Shown here one piece after another: positions 15,789 to 24,093 of a DNA stretch of 33,002 bases. The notes under the pieces were generated by a model, which did no database searches, was not told where the DNA came from, and was given only the letters and a program-made list of their open reading frames with translations. A program made the translations under genes and the position numbers. How positions within the stretch are numbered: position 1 is the stretch's first letter; each line of letters begins with the position of its first letter. The DNA is from an uncultured Collinsella sp. (lineage in GTDB: Bacteria > Actinomycetota > Coriobacteriia > Coriobacteriales > Coriobacteriaceae), in the NCBI GenBank assembly GCA_902496775.1, contig CABVCF010000010.1:1-33002 (forward strand), given 5' to 3'.

Positions 15789-16478
15789 CTATCCCTCAAA
15801 CGAAAGCACGCGGGCCAGATCCAGCTCCTCGTAGCTATCGATAAAGATATCGCAGTTGGCGCGCACGTCGTCGCGCTTCATGCGGCCGTGCGGGTCAAAT
15901 ATACCTACGCGCTTAAAGCCGGCGGTGCCAGAGCTCTTAAGGCCAAAGACCGCGTCCTCAAACACCCAAGCGCGCTCAAACTTGCACCCGTGGCGCTCCT
16001 CCAGGCGGCGCAGCGCCAGCTCGTACACATCGGGGAACTGTTTGGAGCGTCCTGCCTCGCCCGTCGTGGTAACAAACTCCATGTATGCGTCGAGCCCGGC
16101 ACCAGCGAGCGCGGAATGCACCAGCTCGGCCGGCGTGGACGTGGCAACGCACATGGCAATGCCCACCGCCTTCGCCTGCTCCAAAAATGCCAGAAGACCC
16201 TCGCGCGGCGGCACCTTGGAGTAGCCATCAATCAGGATGTCGCTCAGCTCGCGATATAACTCCTCGCCGTTCGCGCCAATGCCCCACGTTTCGTGGTAGG
16301 CCTGGCACTCGTCCTCCAGCGACAGGTGCTCAAATTGGGCAAAGTCATCCACGGTCACGTCAATCTCGTGACGGTGCAATAACTCGGGTTGGGCATAGGC
16401 CCAAACGGGCGTGCTATTAACCAGCGTGCCGTCGCAATCGAAAATAAAAGCAACCTTGGGAGCGGCGGTATGGGACAT
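15789..16478 (-). CDS. HAD-family phosphatase / beta-phosphoglucomutase-like protein
   Basis: 229 residues. HAD motif I is FDCDGTLVNS, motif II is VATSTPAEL, the motif III lysine is in SKQFPD, and motif IV is WVFEDAVFGLKS. The helical cap after motif I is of the C1 type found in beta-phosphoglucomutase and phosphoglycolate phosphatase. The substrate is unknown. Placement opposite the glycogen operon and sharing its operator-bearing control region makes a sugar phosphate attractive (inference). ATG 16478 has AAAGG 8 nt upstream. An in-frame TTG at 16499 would add seven residues but has no ribosome binding site. Confidence 0.88.
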   Translation of the reverse strand: MSHTAAPKVAFIFDCDGTLVNSTPVWAYAQPELLHRHEIDVTVDDFAQFEHLSLEDECQAYHETWGIGANGEELYRELSDILIDGYSKVPPREGLLAFLEQAKAVGIAMCVATSTPAELVHSALAGAGLDAYMEFVTTTGEAGRSKQFPDVYELALRRLEERHGCKFERAWVFEDAVFGLKSSGTAGFKRVGIFDPHGRMKRDDVRANCDIFIDSYEELDLARVLSFEG

Positions 16479-16500
16479 AAATGAACCTTTCGATGTCAAA

Positions 16501-16531
16501 TGGTAAACAACCTGCTAAAAACGTTTTACCA
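16501..16531. promoter_or_regulatory. Operator-like inverted repeat 1 (HAD/glg control region)
   Basis: TGGTAAA (16501-16507) faces TTTACCA (16525-16531), with a perfect AAAACGTTTT palindrome at 16518-16527 in between. A CpG-centred palindrome of this kind is usual for LacI-family operators. Confidence 0.55.
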
Positions 16532-16562
16532 AACGTCAGCCTAACATTTTTGAAAGCCTAAT

Positions 16563-16588
16563 TGGTAAAACTGTCAAGAGTTTTACCA
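16563..16588. promoter_or_regulatory. Operator-like inverted repeat 2 overlapping a -35 box
   Basis: Perfect 9-bp arms TGGTAAAAC (16563-16571) and GTTTTACCA (16580-16588), 8 nt apart. On the minus strand the gap contains a consensus TTGACA (16572-16577), the best -35 box for the HAD gene. A bound regulator would cover it. Confidence 0.65.
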
Positions 16589-16809
16589 CGGCAATTCTGC
16601 CAGTGGTCTAAACATGGCGCTTACCGATTAAACGCTCCCGCAAATCCACTTTCGTCCATAAAACTAACGCACAGGTGTTATCGTAGTTTCTGCCGAAAGT
16701 TCCACCGAGCACGCGAGGTGGAACGAATCACTGAAACTTCGCCGTCCCTTCGATTCGTGCAGCCTTGGACCTTTCGCATCTAGTCACCAAGGCAACACGC
16801 TGCCGCGTC

Positions 16810-19098
16810 ATGATGGGATCAAACGTGAGCGATACAAAGCTAAAGCCAACGGCTAAAAAGCCCGCAATCCGCAAACCGGCTCCGCACGCACCGGAGCTCT
16901 CCAAGGACGATGTCTACCTGTTTGGCATTGGAATGTGGGAGCGCAGCTGGGAAAAAATGGGCGCGCATCCCGACACGCAGCAGCGCACGCGCGGCTGGCG
17001 CTTTTGCGTTTGGGCGCCCGACGTAAAGAGCGTCCATGTCATTGGCGAATTTAACGACTGGGATGAGGAAGCCAACCCGCTGGTGCCCGTGCATACGAGC
17101 GCTATTTGGGAAGGCTTTATTCCTGGCGCCGAGCAGGGCCAGCTCTATAAATATCTCATCGAGACCAACGAGGGCGAAAAGCTCTACAAGGCCGATCCAT
17201 ACGCCTTTAAGGCCGAGTGCCCTCCGGGTACCGCGAGCGTGCTGTGGACCCTCGATGGCTACAAGTGGAATGACGCCGCGTGGCTCAAGCGCCGCGCTAG
17301 CCACAACCACATGTCGCAGCCGCTCAACATCTACGAGGTGCATATTGGCTCGTGGAAGCGCCACGGCGACGCGCCGCAGGGCGAGCCCGACGAGTACGGC
17401 AACTATCCCGGCCCCATGGATCCCTTCCCCGCGCAGCGCGGCGAGTTCTACACCTACGACGACCTGTCGGTGGAGCTCGTGGACTACGTGCGCGACATGG
17501 GCTATACGCATATCGAGGTCATGCCGCTCATGGAGCATCCCTTCGATGGCTCCTGGGGCTACCAGACGACCGGCTACTATGCCGCCACGTCGCGCTACGG
17601 CAACCCGCAGCAGCTCATGCACTTTATCGATGCGTGCCACGAGGCAGGCATCGGCGTGATCATGGACTGGGTGCCCGGCGGTTTTTGCGCCGACGCCCAC
17701 GGCCTTGCCACCTTTAACGGCCACATGCTGTTTGAGCACGAGATTCACCCCAACTGGGGCACGCACAAGTTTGACTTTGCCCGCGGCGAGGTCCGCTCCT
17801 TCCTGGTCTCCAACGTGCTGTATTGGCTCGAGAACTTCCACGTTGACGGCATTCGCATGGACGGCGTGTCCAGCATGCTGTACCTCAACTTTGGCATCGA
17901 CGATCCGGGCCAAAAGAAGTTCAACAAGTACGGTACCGAGGAGGACCTGGACGCCAGCGCGTTTATCCGTCAGGTCAACTGCGCTGTTGAGGCTCACTAC
18001 CCCGACGTGATGATGATGGCCGAGGAGTCTACCGCGTGGCCGCTCGTGACCTACCCGCCGCAGGACGGCGGTCTGGGCTTCCACTACAAGTGGGACATGG
18101 GCTGGATGAACGACACTCTGCACTACATGCAGACCGATTTTCCGTGGCGCCCCGGCAACCATGGCCTGCTGACGTTCTCCATCATGTACGCCTTTACCGA
18201 GAACTTTATTTGCCCGCTGAGTCACGACGAGGTCGTGCACGGCAAGTGCTCGCTGATCGGCCGTATGCCGGGCGACTGGTGGCGCCAGTTTGCCGGTCTG
18301 CGCACGCTGGCTTTCTACCAGATGACGCACCCCGGTGCCAAGCTCAACTTTATGGGCAACGAAATCGGCCAGTTTATTGAGTGGCGCTACTACGAGTCCA
18401 TCCAGTGGTTCCTGACCGAGGAGTACGAGACCCACCGTCATCATCAGGCGTTTATCAAGGCGCTCAACCACCTGTACACCGCCGAGCCCGCCCTGTACGA
18501 GCGCGGCTACACCGACGACGGCTTTACCTGGATTGACGCGGACAACTCCAAGCAGTCCATCGTAAGCTTTGTGCGCCAGGGCGAGGACGTCGACGACGAC
18601 CTTGTGATCCTGATCAACTTTGACCCGGCGAGCTACGAGAGCTTCCGCGTGGGCGTGCCGCGCGAGGGTGACTGGGAGGTCATCTTCGATTCCGACCGTC
18701 CCGAGTTTGGCGGCAGCGGATACGCCGGCGCGGAGCCCTACACCTGCTCGAGCGAGCCCTATCCCTGGAACGGGCAGATGGACTCCATCGAGATCAAGGT
18801 GCCCGGCCTGGCTGGCGTGGTGCTTAAGCGCCGCGGTCCCAGCAGCTACAAGCCGCCGGTGGTCGAGGAGCCCAAGGCTGCGCCCAAGAAGCGCACGTCC
18901 TCAGTGAAGCCCAAGCCTATGGCTGCCAAGAAGGCTCCGGCCAAGGCGAAGGCTACGACCGCGACCAAGGCCAAGGCCGCCGCAAAGCCCGCCGCCAAGG
19001 CTTCGGCCAAGTCCACCACGGCCAAGAAGGCAGCCACCAAAAAGGCTGCTCCCAAGGCCAAGGCAGCCGCTGTTAAGGCTTCTGCCAAGAAAGCGTAA
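16810..19098 (+). CDS. glgB: 1,4-alpha-glucan branching enzyme with histone H1-like tail
   Basis: 762 residues from ATG 16810. It moves alpha-1,4 glucan segments to alpha-1,6 positions in glycogen. A CBM48 domain (about residues 45-130, WRFCVWAPDVKSVHVIGEFN) precedes the GH13 barrel. Catalytic residues are present: nucleophile Asp351 (GIRMDGVSSMLY), acid/base Glu405 (MAEESTAWP) and Asp473 (LSHDEVVHG). From about residue 680 a non-catalytic tail of some 80 residues consists almost entirely of Lys, Ala, Pro, Thr and Ser (KKAPAKAKATTATKAKAAAK and similar), unusual for the family. The start is uncertain: GTG 16825 has GGGA at good spacing, and a TTG at 16765 is open but unsupported. First gene of the glycogen operon. 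Confidence 0.95.
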   Translation: MMGSNVSDTKLKPTAKKPAIRKPAPHAPELSKDDVYLFGIGMWERSWEKMGAHPDTQQRTRGWRFCVWAPDVKSVHVIGEFNDWDEEANPLVPVHTSAIWEGFIPGAEQGQLYKYLIETNEGEKLYKADPYAFKAECPPGTASVLWTLDGYKWNDAAWLKRRASHNHMSQPLNIYEVHIGSWKRHGDAPQGEPDEYGNYPGPMDPFPAQRGEFYTYDDLSVELVDYVRDMGYTHIEVMPLMEHPFDGSWGYQTTGYYAATSRYGNPQQLMHFIDACHEAGIGVIMDWVPGGFCADAHGLATFNGHMLFEHEIHPNWGTHKFDFARGEVRSFLVSNVLYWLENFHVDGIRMDGVSSMLYLNFGIDDPGQKKFNKYGTEEDLDASAFIRQVNCAVEAHYPDVMMMAEESTAWPLVTYPPQDGGLGFHYKWDMGWMNDTLHYMQTDFPWRPGNHGLLTFSIMYAFTENFICPLSHDEVVHGKCSLIGRMPGDWWRQFAGLRTLAFYQMTHPGAKLNFMGNEIGQFIEWRYYESIQWFLTEEYETHRHHQAFIKALNHLYTAEPALYERGYTDDGFTWIDADNSKQSIVSFVRQGEDVDDDLVILINFDPASYESFRVGVPREGDWEVIFDSDRPEFGGSGYAGAEPYTCSSEPYPWNGQMDSIEIKVPGLAGVVLKRRGPSSYKPPVVEEPKAAPKKRTSSVKPKPMAAKKAPAKAKATTATKAKAAAKPAAKASAKSTTAKKAATKKAAPKAKAAAVKASAKKA

Positions 19099-19191
19099 CA
19101 AAGGCGTTACCACTGTAATTACCCGCCCCACGGGGGCGTAGGATACATGTCATAACCGTTCCGGGAGAAACATCCCGGGGGAAAGGAACGT

Positions 19192-21618
19192 ATGAATAAG
19201 ATCTTCGACAACAAGCAGGAGTTTACCGAGCTCTATCGCGATGCCGTCATGAGCATTAGCGGCAAGAGCGTCGAGGCCGCCAGCGACCTCGACCGCTTTA
19301 ACGCCCTGGCCAAGCTCGTGGCCGAGAAGGCACGCACCGTTGCCACCAAGAGCGACGCCCGCGCCACCGCCGAGGGCAAGAAGCGCGTGTATTACTTCTC
19401 GATCGAGTTTTTGATCGGCCGCCTGCTCGACAACTACCTGCTCAACTTTGGCGTGCGCGACATGGTCGCCGAGGCGCTCGACGACATGGGCTTCGACCTT
19501 TCCGTCATCGAGAACCAGGAGCCCGATCCGGCTCTGGGCAACGGTGGCCTGGGCCGTCTTGCCGCATGCTTCCTAGATTCCATGGCAGCCGAGGACATTG
19601 CCGGCTACGGCAACGGCATGCGCTACCGCTACGGCCTGTTTAAGCAGGAGATCGTCAACGGCAGCCAGGTCGAGGCCACCGACGAGTGGCTCACCCACGG
19701 CTATCCCTGGGAGGTCCGTCGTCAGGACAAGGCCGTGACCATCAAGTTTGGCGGACATGTTGAGGGCTTTGAGGAAAACGGCCGCACGTTCTACCGTACG
19801 GTAGATACGCAGGACATCCTGGCCGTCCCCTATGACATCCCCGTTGTGGGCTATGCCGGCGAGACCGTCAACAAGCTGCGCGTCTGGGCCGCCGAGCCGG
19901 TCGAGGAGCACTTCGATCTGGAGGCCTTCAACCGCGGCGACTACGCCCTGGCAGACGCCGAGCGCGCCGAGGCCGAGGCCATCAGCGCCATCCTCTACCC
20001 CAACGACGCCGGCGAGCATGGCCGTCTGCTGCGCCTGAAGCAGGAGTACCTGTTTGTCTCGGCCGGCATCTACAGCCTGCTCGACACCTTTGAGAAGGAG
20101 CACGGCGAGAACTGGGAGCTGCTGCCGCAGTTTGTGGCCATCCACACCAACGACACGCACCCCGCCATGTGCGGACCCGAGCTCATGCGCATCCTCATCG
20201 ACGAGAAGAAGCTCGAGTGGGACGACGCCTGGAACATCGTGACACAGGTCGTGAGCTACACCAACCACACCATCCTGCCCGAGGCTCTGGAGAAGTGGCC
20301 CATCGGCACGTTCTCCAAGCTCCTCCCCCGCGTGTACCAGATCATCGACGAGATCAGCCGTCGTTGGCACGAGTCGTTCGACACCACGCAGGAGGGCTGG
20401 CAGGAGCGTCTGCGCCAGACCGCCATTCTGTGGGATGGCGAGATTCGCATGGCCAACCTGTCCGTGATCTGCAGCCACAGCGTCAACGGCGTGGCTAAGA
20501 TTCACTCCGACATCATCAAGAACATCGTGCTCAAGGACTTCTATGCCCTGACGCCCGAGAAGTTCAACAACAAGACCAACGGCATCTCGCACCGTCGCTT
20601 CTTTGCCGAGGCCAACCCCACCTACGCTAAGCTCGTCACCGAGGCCATTGGCGACGGCTGGCTCAAGGACGCCTTTGAGCTGGAGAAGCTCAAGGAGTTC
20701 CAGAACGACACTGAGTTCCTGAAGGCCGTGGGTGCCTCCAAGCGCGCCAACAAGGAGCGCCTAGCCGCCTACGTCAAGGCCGAGACCGGTCTGGTCATTG
20801 ACCCCAACACCGTCTTCGATGTCCAGGTTAAGCGCTTCCATGCCTACAAGCGTCAGCTCATGAACATCATGAAGGTGATGGACATCTACAACCGTCGCAT
20901 CGCCGATCCCAACTTCCACGTGACGCCGACGACCTTCATCTTTAGCGGCAAGGCTGCCTCGAGCTACACCTTTGCCAAGGAGACCATTCGCCTCATTAAC
21001 TCCGTGGCCGACGTCATCAACAACGATGCCCGCGTCAACGAGGTCATGAAGGTCTGCTTTATCCCCAACTTCCGCGTGAGCAACGCTCAGCTCATCTACC
21101 CCGCCGCCGAGATCTCGGAGCAGATCTCCACGGCCGGCAAGGAGGCCTCGGGCACGTCCAACATGAAGCTCATGATGAACGGTGCCATTACGCTGGGCAC
21201 CCTCGACGGCGCCAACATCGAGATCGCCGACCTGGCCGGTCGCGAGAACGAGGCCATCTTTGGCCTGACCGCCTCCGAGGTCGAGCAGCTCTGGGCATCC
21301 AACAGCTACTTTGCGTGGGATACCCTCAACGGCGACCGCGAGCGCCTGGGCCGCGTGATGGACGAGCTCAAGGACAACACCTTTGCGGGTCTTTCGGGCA
21401 ACTTCGAGAGCATCTACAACGAGCTCATGAACAACAACGATCCCGACCTGGTCATGGCCGATTTCCGCAGCTACGTGGATGCGTGGGAAAAGCTCACCGG
21501 CAGCTATGGCGACCAGGAGACCTGGAACCGCAAGGCACTGCTCAACACCGCCTCCTCCGGCTGGTTCTCGAGCGACCGCACCATTCGCGAGTACCGCGAC
21601 GAGATCTGGCACGCGTAA
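19192..21618 (+). CDS. glgP: Glycogen phosphorylase
   Basis: 808 residues, close to the usual length for GT35 enzymes. It releases glucose-1-phosphate from glycogen ends using phosphate and pyridoxal phosphate. Visible are YYFSIEFLIGRLLDNYL, EPDPALGNGGLGRLAACFLDS, HTNDTHPAM, GISHRRF, VQVKRFHAYKRQ and the cofactor site EASGTSNMKLMMNG, where Lys659 should carry pyridoxal phosphate. No phosphorylation-type N-terminal extension is present. AAAGGA lies 6 nt before the ATG. The 93-nt gap from glgB contains two GC-rich hairpins (near 19121-19138, and CCGGGA/TCCCGG near 19160-19178) without T-runs, possible mRNA processing or stability elements. It is embedded between glgB and glgC, so synthesis and breakdown genes are coexpressed. 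Confidence 0.97.
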   Translation: MNKIFDNKQEFTELYRDAVMSISGKSVEAASDLDRFNALAKLVAEKARTVATKSDARATAEGKKRVYYFSIEFLIGRLLDNYLLNFGVRDMVAEALDDMGFDLSVIENQEPDPALGNGGLGRLAACFLDSMAAEDIAGYGNGMRYRYGLFKQEIVNGSQVEATDEWLTHGYPWEVRRQDKAVTIKFGGHVEGFEENGRTFYRTVDTQDILAVPYDIPVVGYAGETVNKLRVWAAEPVEEHFDLEAFNRGDYALADAERAEAEAISAILYPNDAGEHGRLLRLKQEYLFVSAGIYSLLDTFEKEHGENWELLPQFVAIHTNDTHPAMCGPELMRILIDEKKLEWDDAWNIVTQVVSYTNHTILPEALEKWPIGTFSKLLPRVYQIIDEISRRWHESFDTTQEGWQERLRQTAILWDGEIRMANLSVICSHSVNGVAKIHSDIIKNIVLKDFYALTPEKFNNKTNGISHRRFFAEANPTYAKLVTEAIGDGWLKDAFELEKLKEFQNDTEFLKAVGASKRANKERLAAYVKAETGLVIDPNTVFDVQVKRFHAYKRQLMNIMKVMDIYNRRIADPNFHVTPTTFIFSGKAASSYTFAKETIRLINSVADVINNDARVNEVMKVCFIPNFRVSNAQLIYPAAEISEQISTAGKEASGTSNMKLMMNGAITLGTLDGANIEIADLAGRENEAIFGLTASEVEQLWASNSYFAWDTLNGDRERLGRVMDELKDNTFAGLSGNFESIYNELMNNNDPDLVMADFRSYVDAWEKLTGSYGDQETWNRKALLNTASSGWFSSDRTIREYRDEIWHA

Positions 21619-21652
21619 AGGCTGCGAGCTCCCTTTGCCGCACGGCATTGTT

Positions 21653-21683
21653 CGGTGGGCGCGACCAGGCGCCGTGCCCACCG
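21653..21683 (+). promoter_or_regulatory. Stem-loop in the glgP-glgC gap
   Basis: CGGTGGGC (21653-21660) pairs with GCCCACCG (21676-21683). No T-run follows, so it is not a typical terminator. It may set mRNA stability or differential expression inside the operon. Confidence 0.4.
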
Positions 21684-21722
21684 CTAATGGGTTAGAAACA
21701 TCGATGACAGAAGGAGAAATCG

Positions 21723-22871
21723 ATGAGTAAGAAAGAATGCATCGCGATGCTCCTCGCAGGAGGACAGGGCAGCCGATTGGGGGCACTCACCCAAAAGATC
21801 GCCAAGCCGGCGGTTAGCTTTGGCGGTAAGTTCCGCATTATCGACTTTTCGCTCTCCAATTGCTCCAACTCGGGCATCGACACGGTGGGCGTTCTGACGC
21901 AGTATCGCCCCTACCTGCTGCATGCCTATGTGGGCTCCGGCGAGGCCTGGGATCTGGACAGCCGCGACGGCGGCGTCTCGATCCTGCCGCCGTACGAGAC
22001 GCAGACCGGTGGCGCCTGGTATGCGGGCACGGCCGACGCCATTACGCAGAACCTCGACTACATCAAGGCCAACGACCCCAAGTACGTCCTGATTCTTTCG
22101 GGCGATCATCTGTATCGCATGGACTACCGCAAGATGCTCAAGACGCACATTGAGAACAACGCCGACCTCACGGTGAGCGTTATGCCCGTGCCGTGGGAGG
22201 AGGCCAGCCGCTTTGGCATCCTGACCACCGACCCCGAGGACGGCCGCATTACCAAGTTCACCGAGAAGCCCGATAAGCCCGATTCGAACCTCGCCTCCAT
22301 GGGCATCTACATTTTCTCGGCTGACGTACTGATCGAGGCGCTCGAGGAGGACGCTCTGGACCAGCGCTCGAGCCACGACTTTGGCAAGGACATCATCCCC
22401 AAGCTGCTCGGCGAGAACAAGCGCCTGTACAGTTACGAGTTCCATGGCTTCTGGAAGGACGTCGGCACTATCGCCAGCTTCCACGAGACCTCGATGGACC
22501 TGCTGGGCAACAACCCCGAGTTCGATCTGTTTGACAAGCACTTCCCCATCATGTCCAACATCACCACGCGTCCGCCGCACTACATTGGCCCGGATGGCCG
22601 CCTAGACGACTGCCTGGTCTCCAACGGCTGCAAGATCTACGGCACCGCTCGCCACTCGATCCTTTCGACCGATGTCATCATCGAGGAGCGCGCCGTGGTC
22701 GAGGACTCCGTGCTGCTGCCGGGTGCGCACGTTAAGAGCGGCGCACACATCTGTCGCGCTATTTTGGGCGAGAACTCCACGGTCGAAGAGGGCGTGAAGC
22801 TCGGCTCTGTCGATACCACCAAGGATACGGCCGTCGTTGGAAATGACGTCGTTATCGGGAAGGGGGAATGA
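21723..22871 (+). CDS. glgC: Glucose-1-phosphate adenylyltransferase, catalytic subunit
   Basis: 382 residues. It makes ADP-glucose from glucose-1-phosphate and ATP, the committed step of glycogen synthesis. The N-terminus has the complete nucleotide-binding motif LAGGQGSRLGALT and KPAVSFGGKFRIIDF. GDHLYRMDY holds the catalytic metal Asp, and FTEKP the sugar-phosphate site. The C-terminal third is a left-handed beta helix (residues 290-380). AAGGAG lies 7 nt before the ATG. Only 4 nt separate it from glgD, so the two subunits are probably made in equal amounts and assemble together. Confidence 0.96.
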   Translation: MSKKECIAMLLAGGQGSRLGALTQKIAKPAVSFGGKFRIIDFSLSNCSNSGIDTVGVLTQYRPYLLHAYVGSGEAWDLDSRDGGVSILPPYETQTGGAWYAGTADAITQNLDYIKANDPKYVLILSGDHLYRMDYRKMLKTHIENNADLTVSVMPVPWEEASRFGILTTDPEDGRITKFTEKPDKPDSNLASMGIYIFSADVLIEALEEDALDQRSSHDFGKDIIPKLLGENKRLYSYEFHGFWKDVGTIASFHETSMDLLGNNPEFDLFDKHFPIMSNITTRPPHYIGPDGRLDDCLVSNGCKIYGTARHSILSTDVIIEERAVVEDSVLLPGAHVKSGAHICRAILGENSTVEEGVKLGSVDTTKDTAVVGNDVVIGKGE

Positions 22872-22875
22872 TCCG

Positions 22876-24003
22876 ATGATCAATCGCAAGGCCATCGGTT
22901 ATATCACCGCTAACTACTCTTCGACCTACGGCAGCGTGCTGCTCAAGGATCGCCCCATCGCGTCCGTTCCGTTTTTGGGCCGCTACCGCCTGATCGACTT
23001 TCCGCTGTCCAACATGATGAATGCCGGCATTAAGACCGTCGGCGTCGTCATGCCGGGTAACTACCGCTCGCTGATCGACCACGTGGGCTCGGGCAAGGAC
23101 TGGGGCCTGGACCGCAAGAAGGGCGGCCTGTTCATGGTGCCCGGCAACGCGTATGGCACCACCAAGGGCGGCATGCGCTTCCTGCTGCGCGACATCATCT
23201 CCAACAAGACGCTGTTCCAGCGCTCGGACAAGCCCTATGTTGTGATGATGGGCACCAACATCATCTTTAACATGGACCTCAACACCATCATCGAGGCACA
23301 CGAGAACTCCGGCGCCCAGATGACCGTGGTGTACTGCAAGGCCACGCGCAACGTCGATGACGAGACCAAGCTGCAGATCAACGAGAACGGCCGCCTGACG
23401 GGCGTGAGCGCCGGCGTCGTGTACGGTGACAACGCCTCTATGGACTGCTGCATCGTCAACCGCGAGACGCTGCTCGAGATTATCGACCACTACCAGGCCG
23501 CTGACTATCTGGACCTGCTCGAGGCACTCCAGGGCGACTTTGGCAACATCGACGTGTGCAGCTACGAGTACAAGGGCGAGGTCGTGGGCGTGTTTAGCGA
23601 GAAGTCGCTGTATCGCCGCAGCATGGACCTGCTCGACCAGACCGTGGCCGACCAGCTCTTCGACCCCGAGCGCCCGATCTTGACCAAGGCCCACGACGTT
23701 CCGCCTTCGCGCTACGCGACCGGCAGTCATGCGTGCAACTCGATCATCTCGGCCGGCTGCATCATCAAGGGCACCGTGCGCAACTCGATCCTGTCGCGCG
23801 GCGTCGTGGTCGAGGAAGGCGCCTCGGTGACCAACTCGATCATCAACCAGAGCTGCATCATCAAGAGCGGCGCCCGTGTTGAGAACGCCATCCTGGACAA
23901 GAACAACGTGGTCCCCACCAACACCGAGCTTCGCGGCACGCCCGAGAACATCCTGGTGCTGGGCAAGGCTCCGTTAACTTCCGATACCACGATCGTGCGT
24001 TAA
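22876..24003 (+). CDS. glgD: Glucose-1-phosphate adenylyltransferase-like subunit GlgD
   Basis: 375 residues, homologous to GlgC along its length. The N-terminal motif is degenerate: the segment AIGYITANYSSTYGSVLLKD replaces the GGxGxRL loop, and TNIIFNMDL replaces the GDHLYRMD metal site. PFLGRYRLIDFPLSN and the C-terminal beta helix (SIINQSCIIKSGARVENAI) are kept. In Firmicutes GlgD is non-catalytic and raises GlgC activity as a heterotetramer partner; the same role is inferred. ATG 22876 is chosen because it matches the family N-terminus; an in-frame upstream ATG at 22837 lies inside glgC. Confidence 0.95.
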   Translation: MINRKAIGYITANYSSTYGSVLLKDRPIASVPFLGRYRLIDFPLSNMMNAGIKTVGVVMPGNYRSLIDHVGSGKDWGLDRKKGGLFMVPGNAYGTTKGGMRFLLRDIISNKTLFQRSDKPYVVMMGTNIIFNMDLNTIIEAHENSGAQMTVVYCKATRNVDDETKLQINENGRLTGVSAGVVYGDNASMDCCIVNRETLLEIIDHYQAADYLDLLEALQGDFGNIDVCSYEYKGEVVGVFSEKSLYRRSMDLLDQTVADQLFDPERPILTKAHDVPPSRYATGSHACNSIISAGCIIKGTVRNSILSRGVVVEEGASVTNSIINQSCIIKSGARVENAILDKNNVVPTNTELRGTPENILVLGKAPLTSDTTIVR

Positions 24004-24034
24004 CGTTGGCACCGCAACATCGCTCGTAACATGT

Positions 24035-24070
24035 AGAATAGCCGCCCGGTTTGCGCCTGGCGGCTATTCT
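24035..24070 (+). promoter_or_regulatory. Long stem-loop in the leader of glgA
   Basis: Perfect 12-bp stem AGAATAGCCGCC (24035-24046)/GGCGGCTATTCT (24059-24070) with a 12-nt loop, ending 24 nt before the glgA start. No T-run follows. It could be a weak attenuator, a 3'-end protector for the upstream mRNA, or a site affecting glgA translation. Confidence 0.5.
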
Positions 24071-24093
24071 CGAATAACAACATGGGAGACAAT

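Larger units (their letters stand above)
16479..16809. other. Divergent control region between the HAD gene and glgB
   Basis: About 330 nt without a gene. Its left third holds the two inverted repeats listed separately. The rest (16590-16809) has no strong plus-strand promoter that I can defend; CATAAA near 16657 and TGTTAT near 16676 are weak -10 candidates for glgB. Confidence 0.5.

Noticed and set aside
16840..18471. 543-codon minus-strand open frame opposite glgB
   Set aside because: Shadow of a GC-rich gene in its complementary frame; composition is Val/Leu/His-rich without any family pattern, and glgB is certain.
19573..20592. 339-codon minus-strand frame opposite glgP
   Set aside because: Complementary-frame shadow of a certain glycogen phosphorylase gene.
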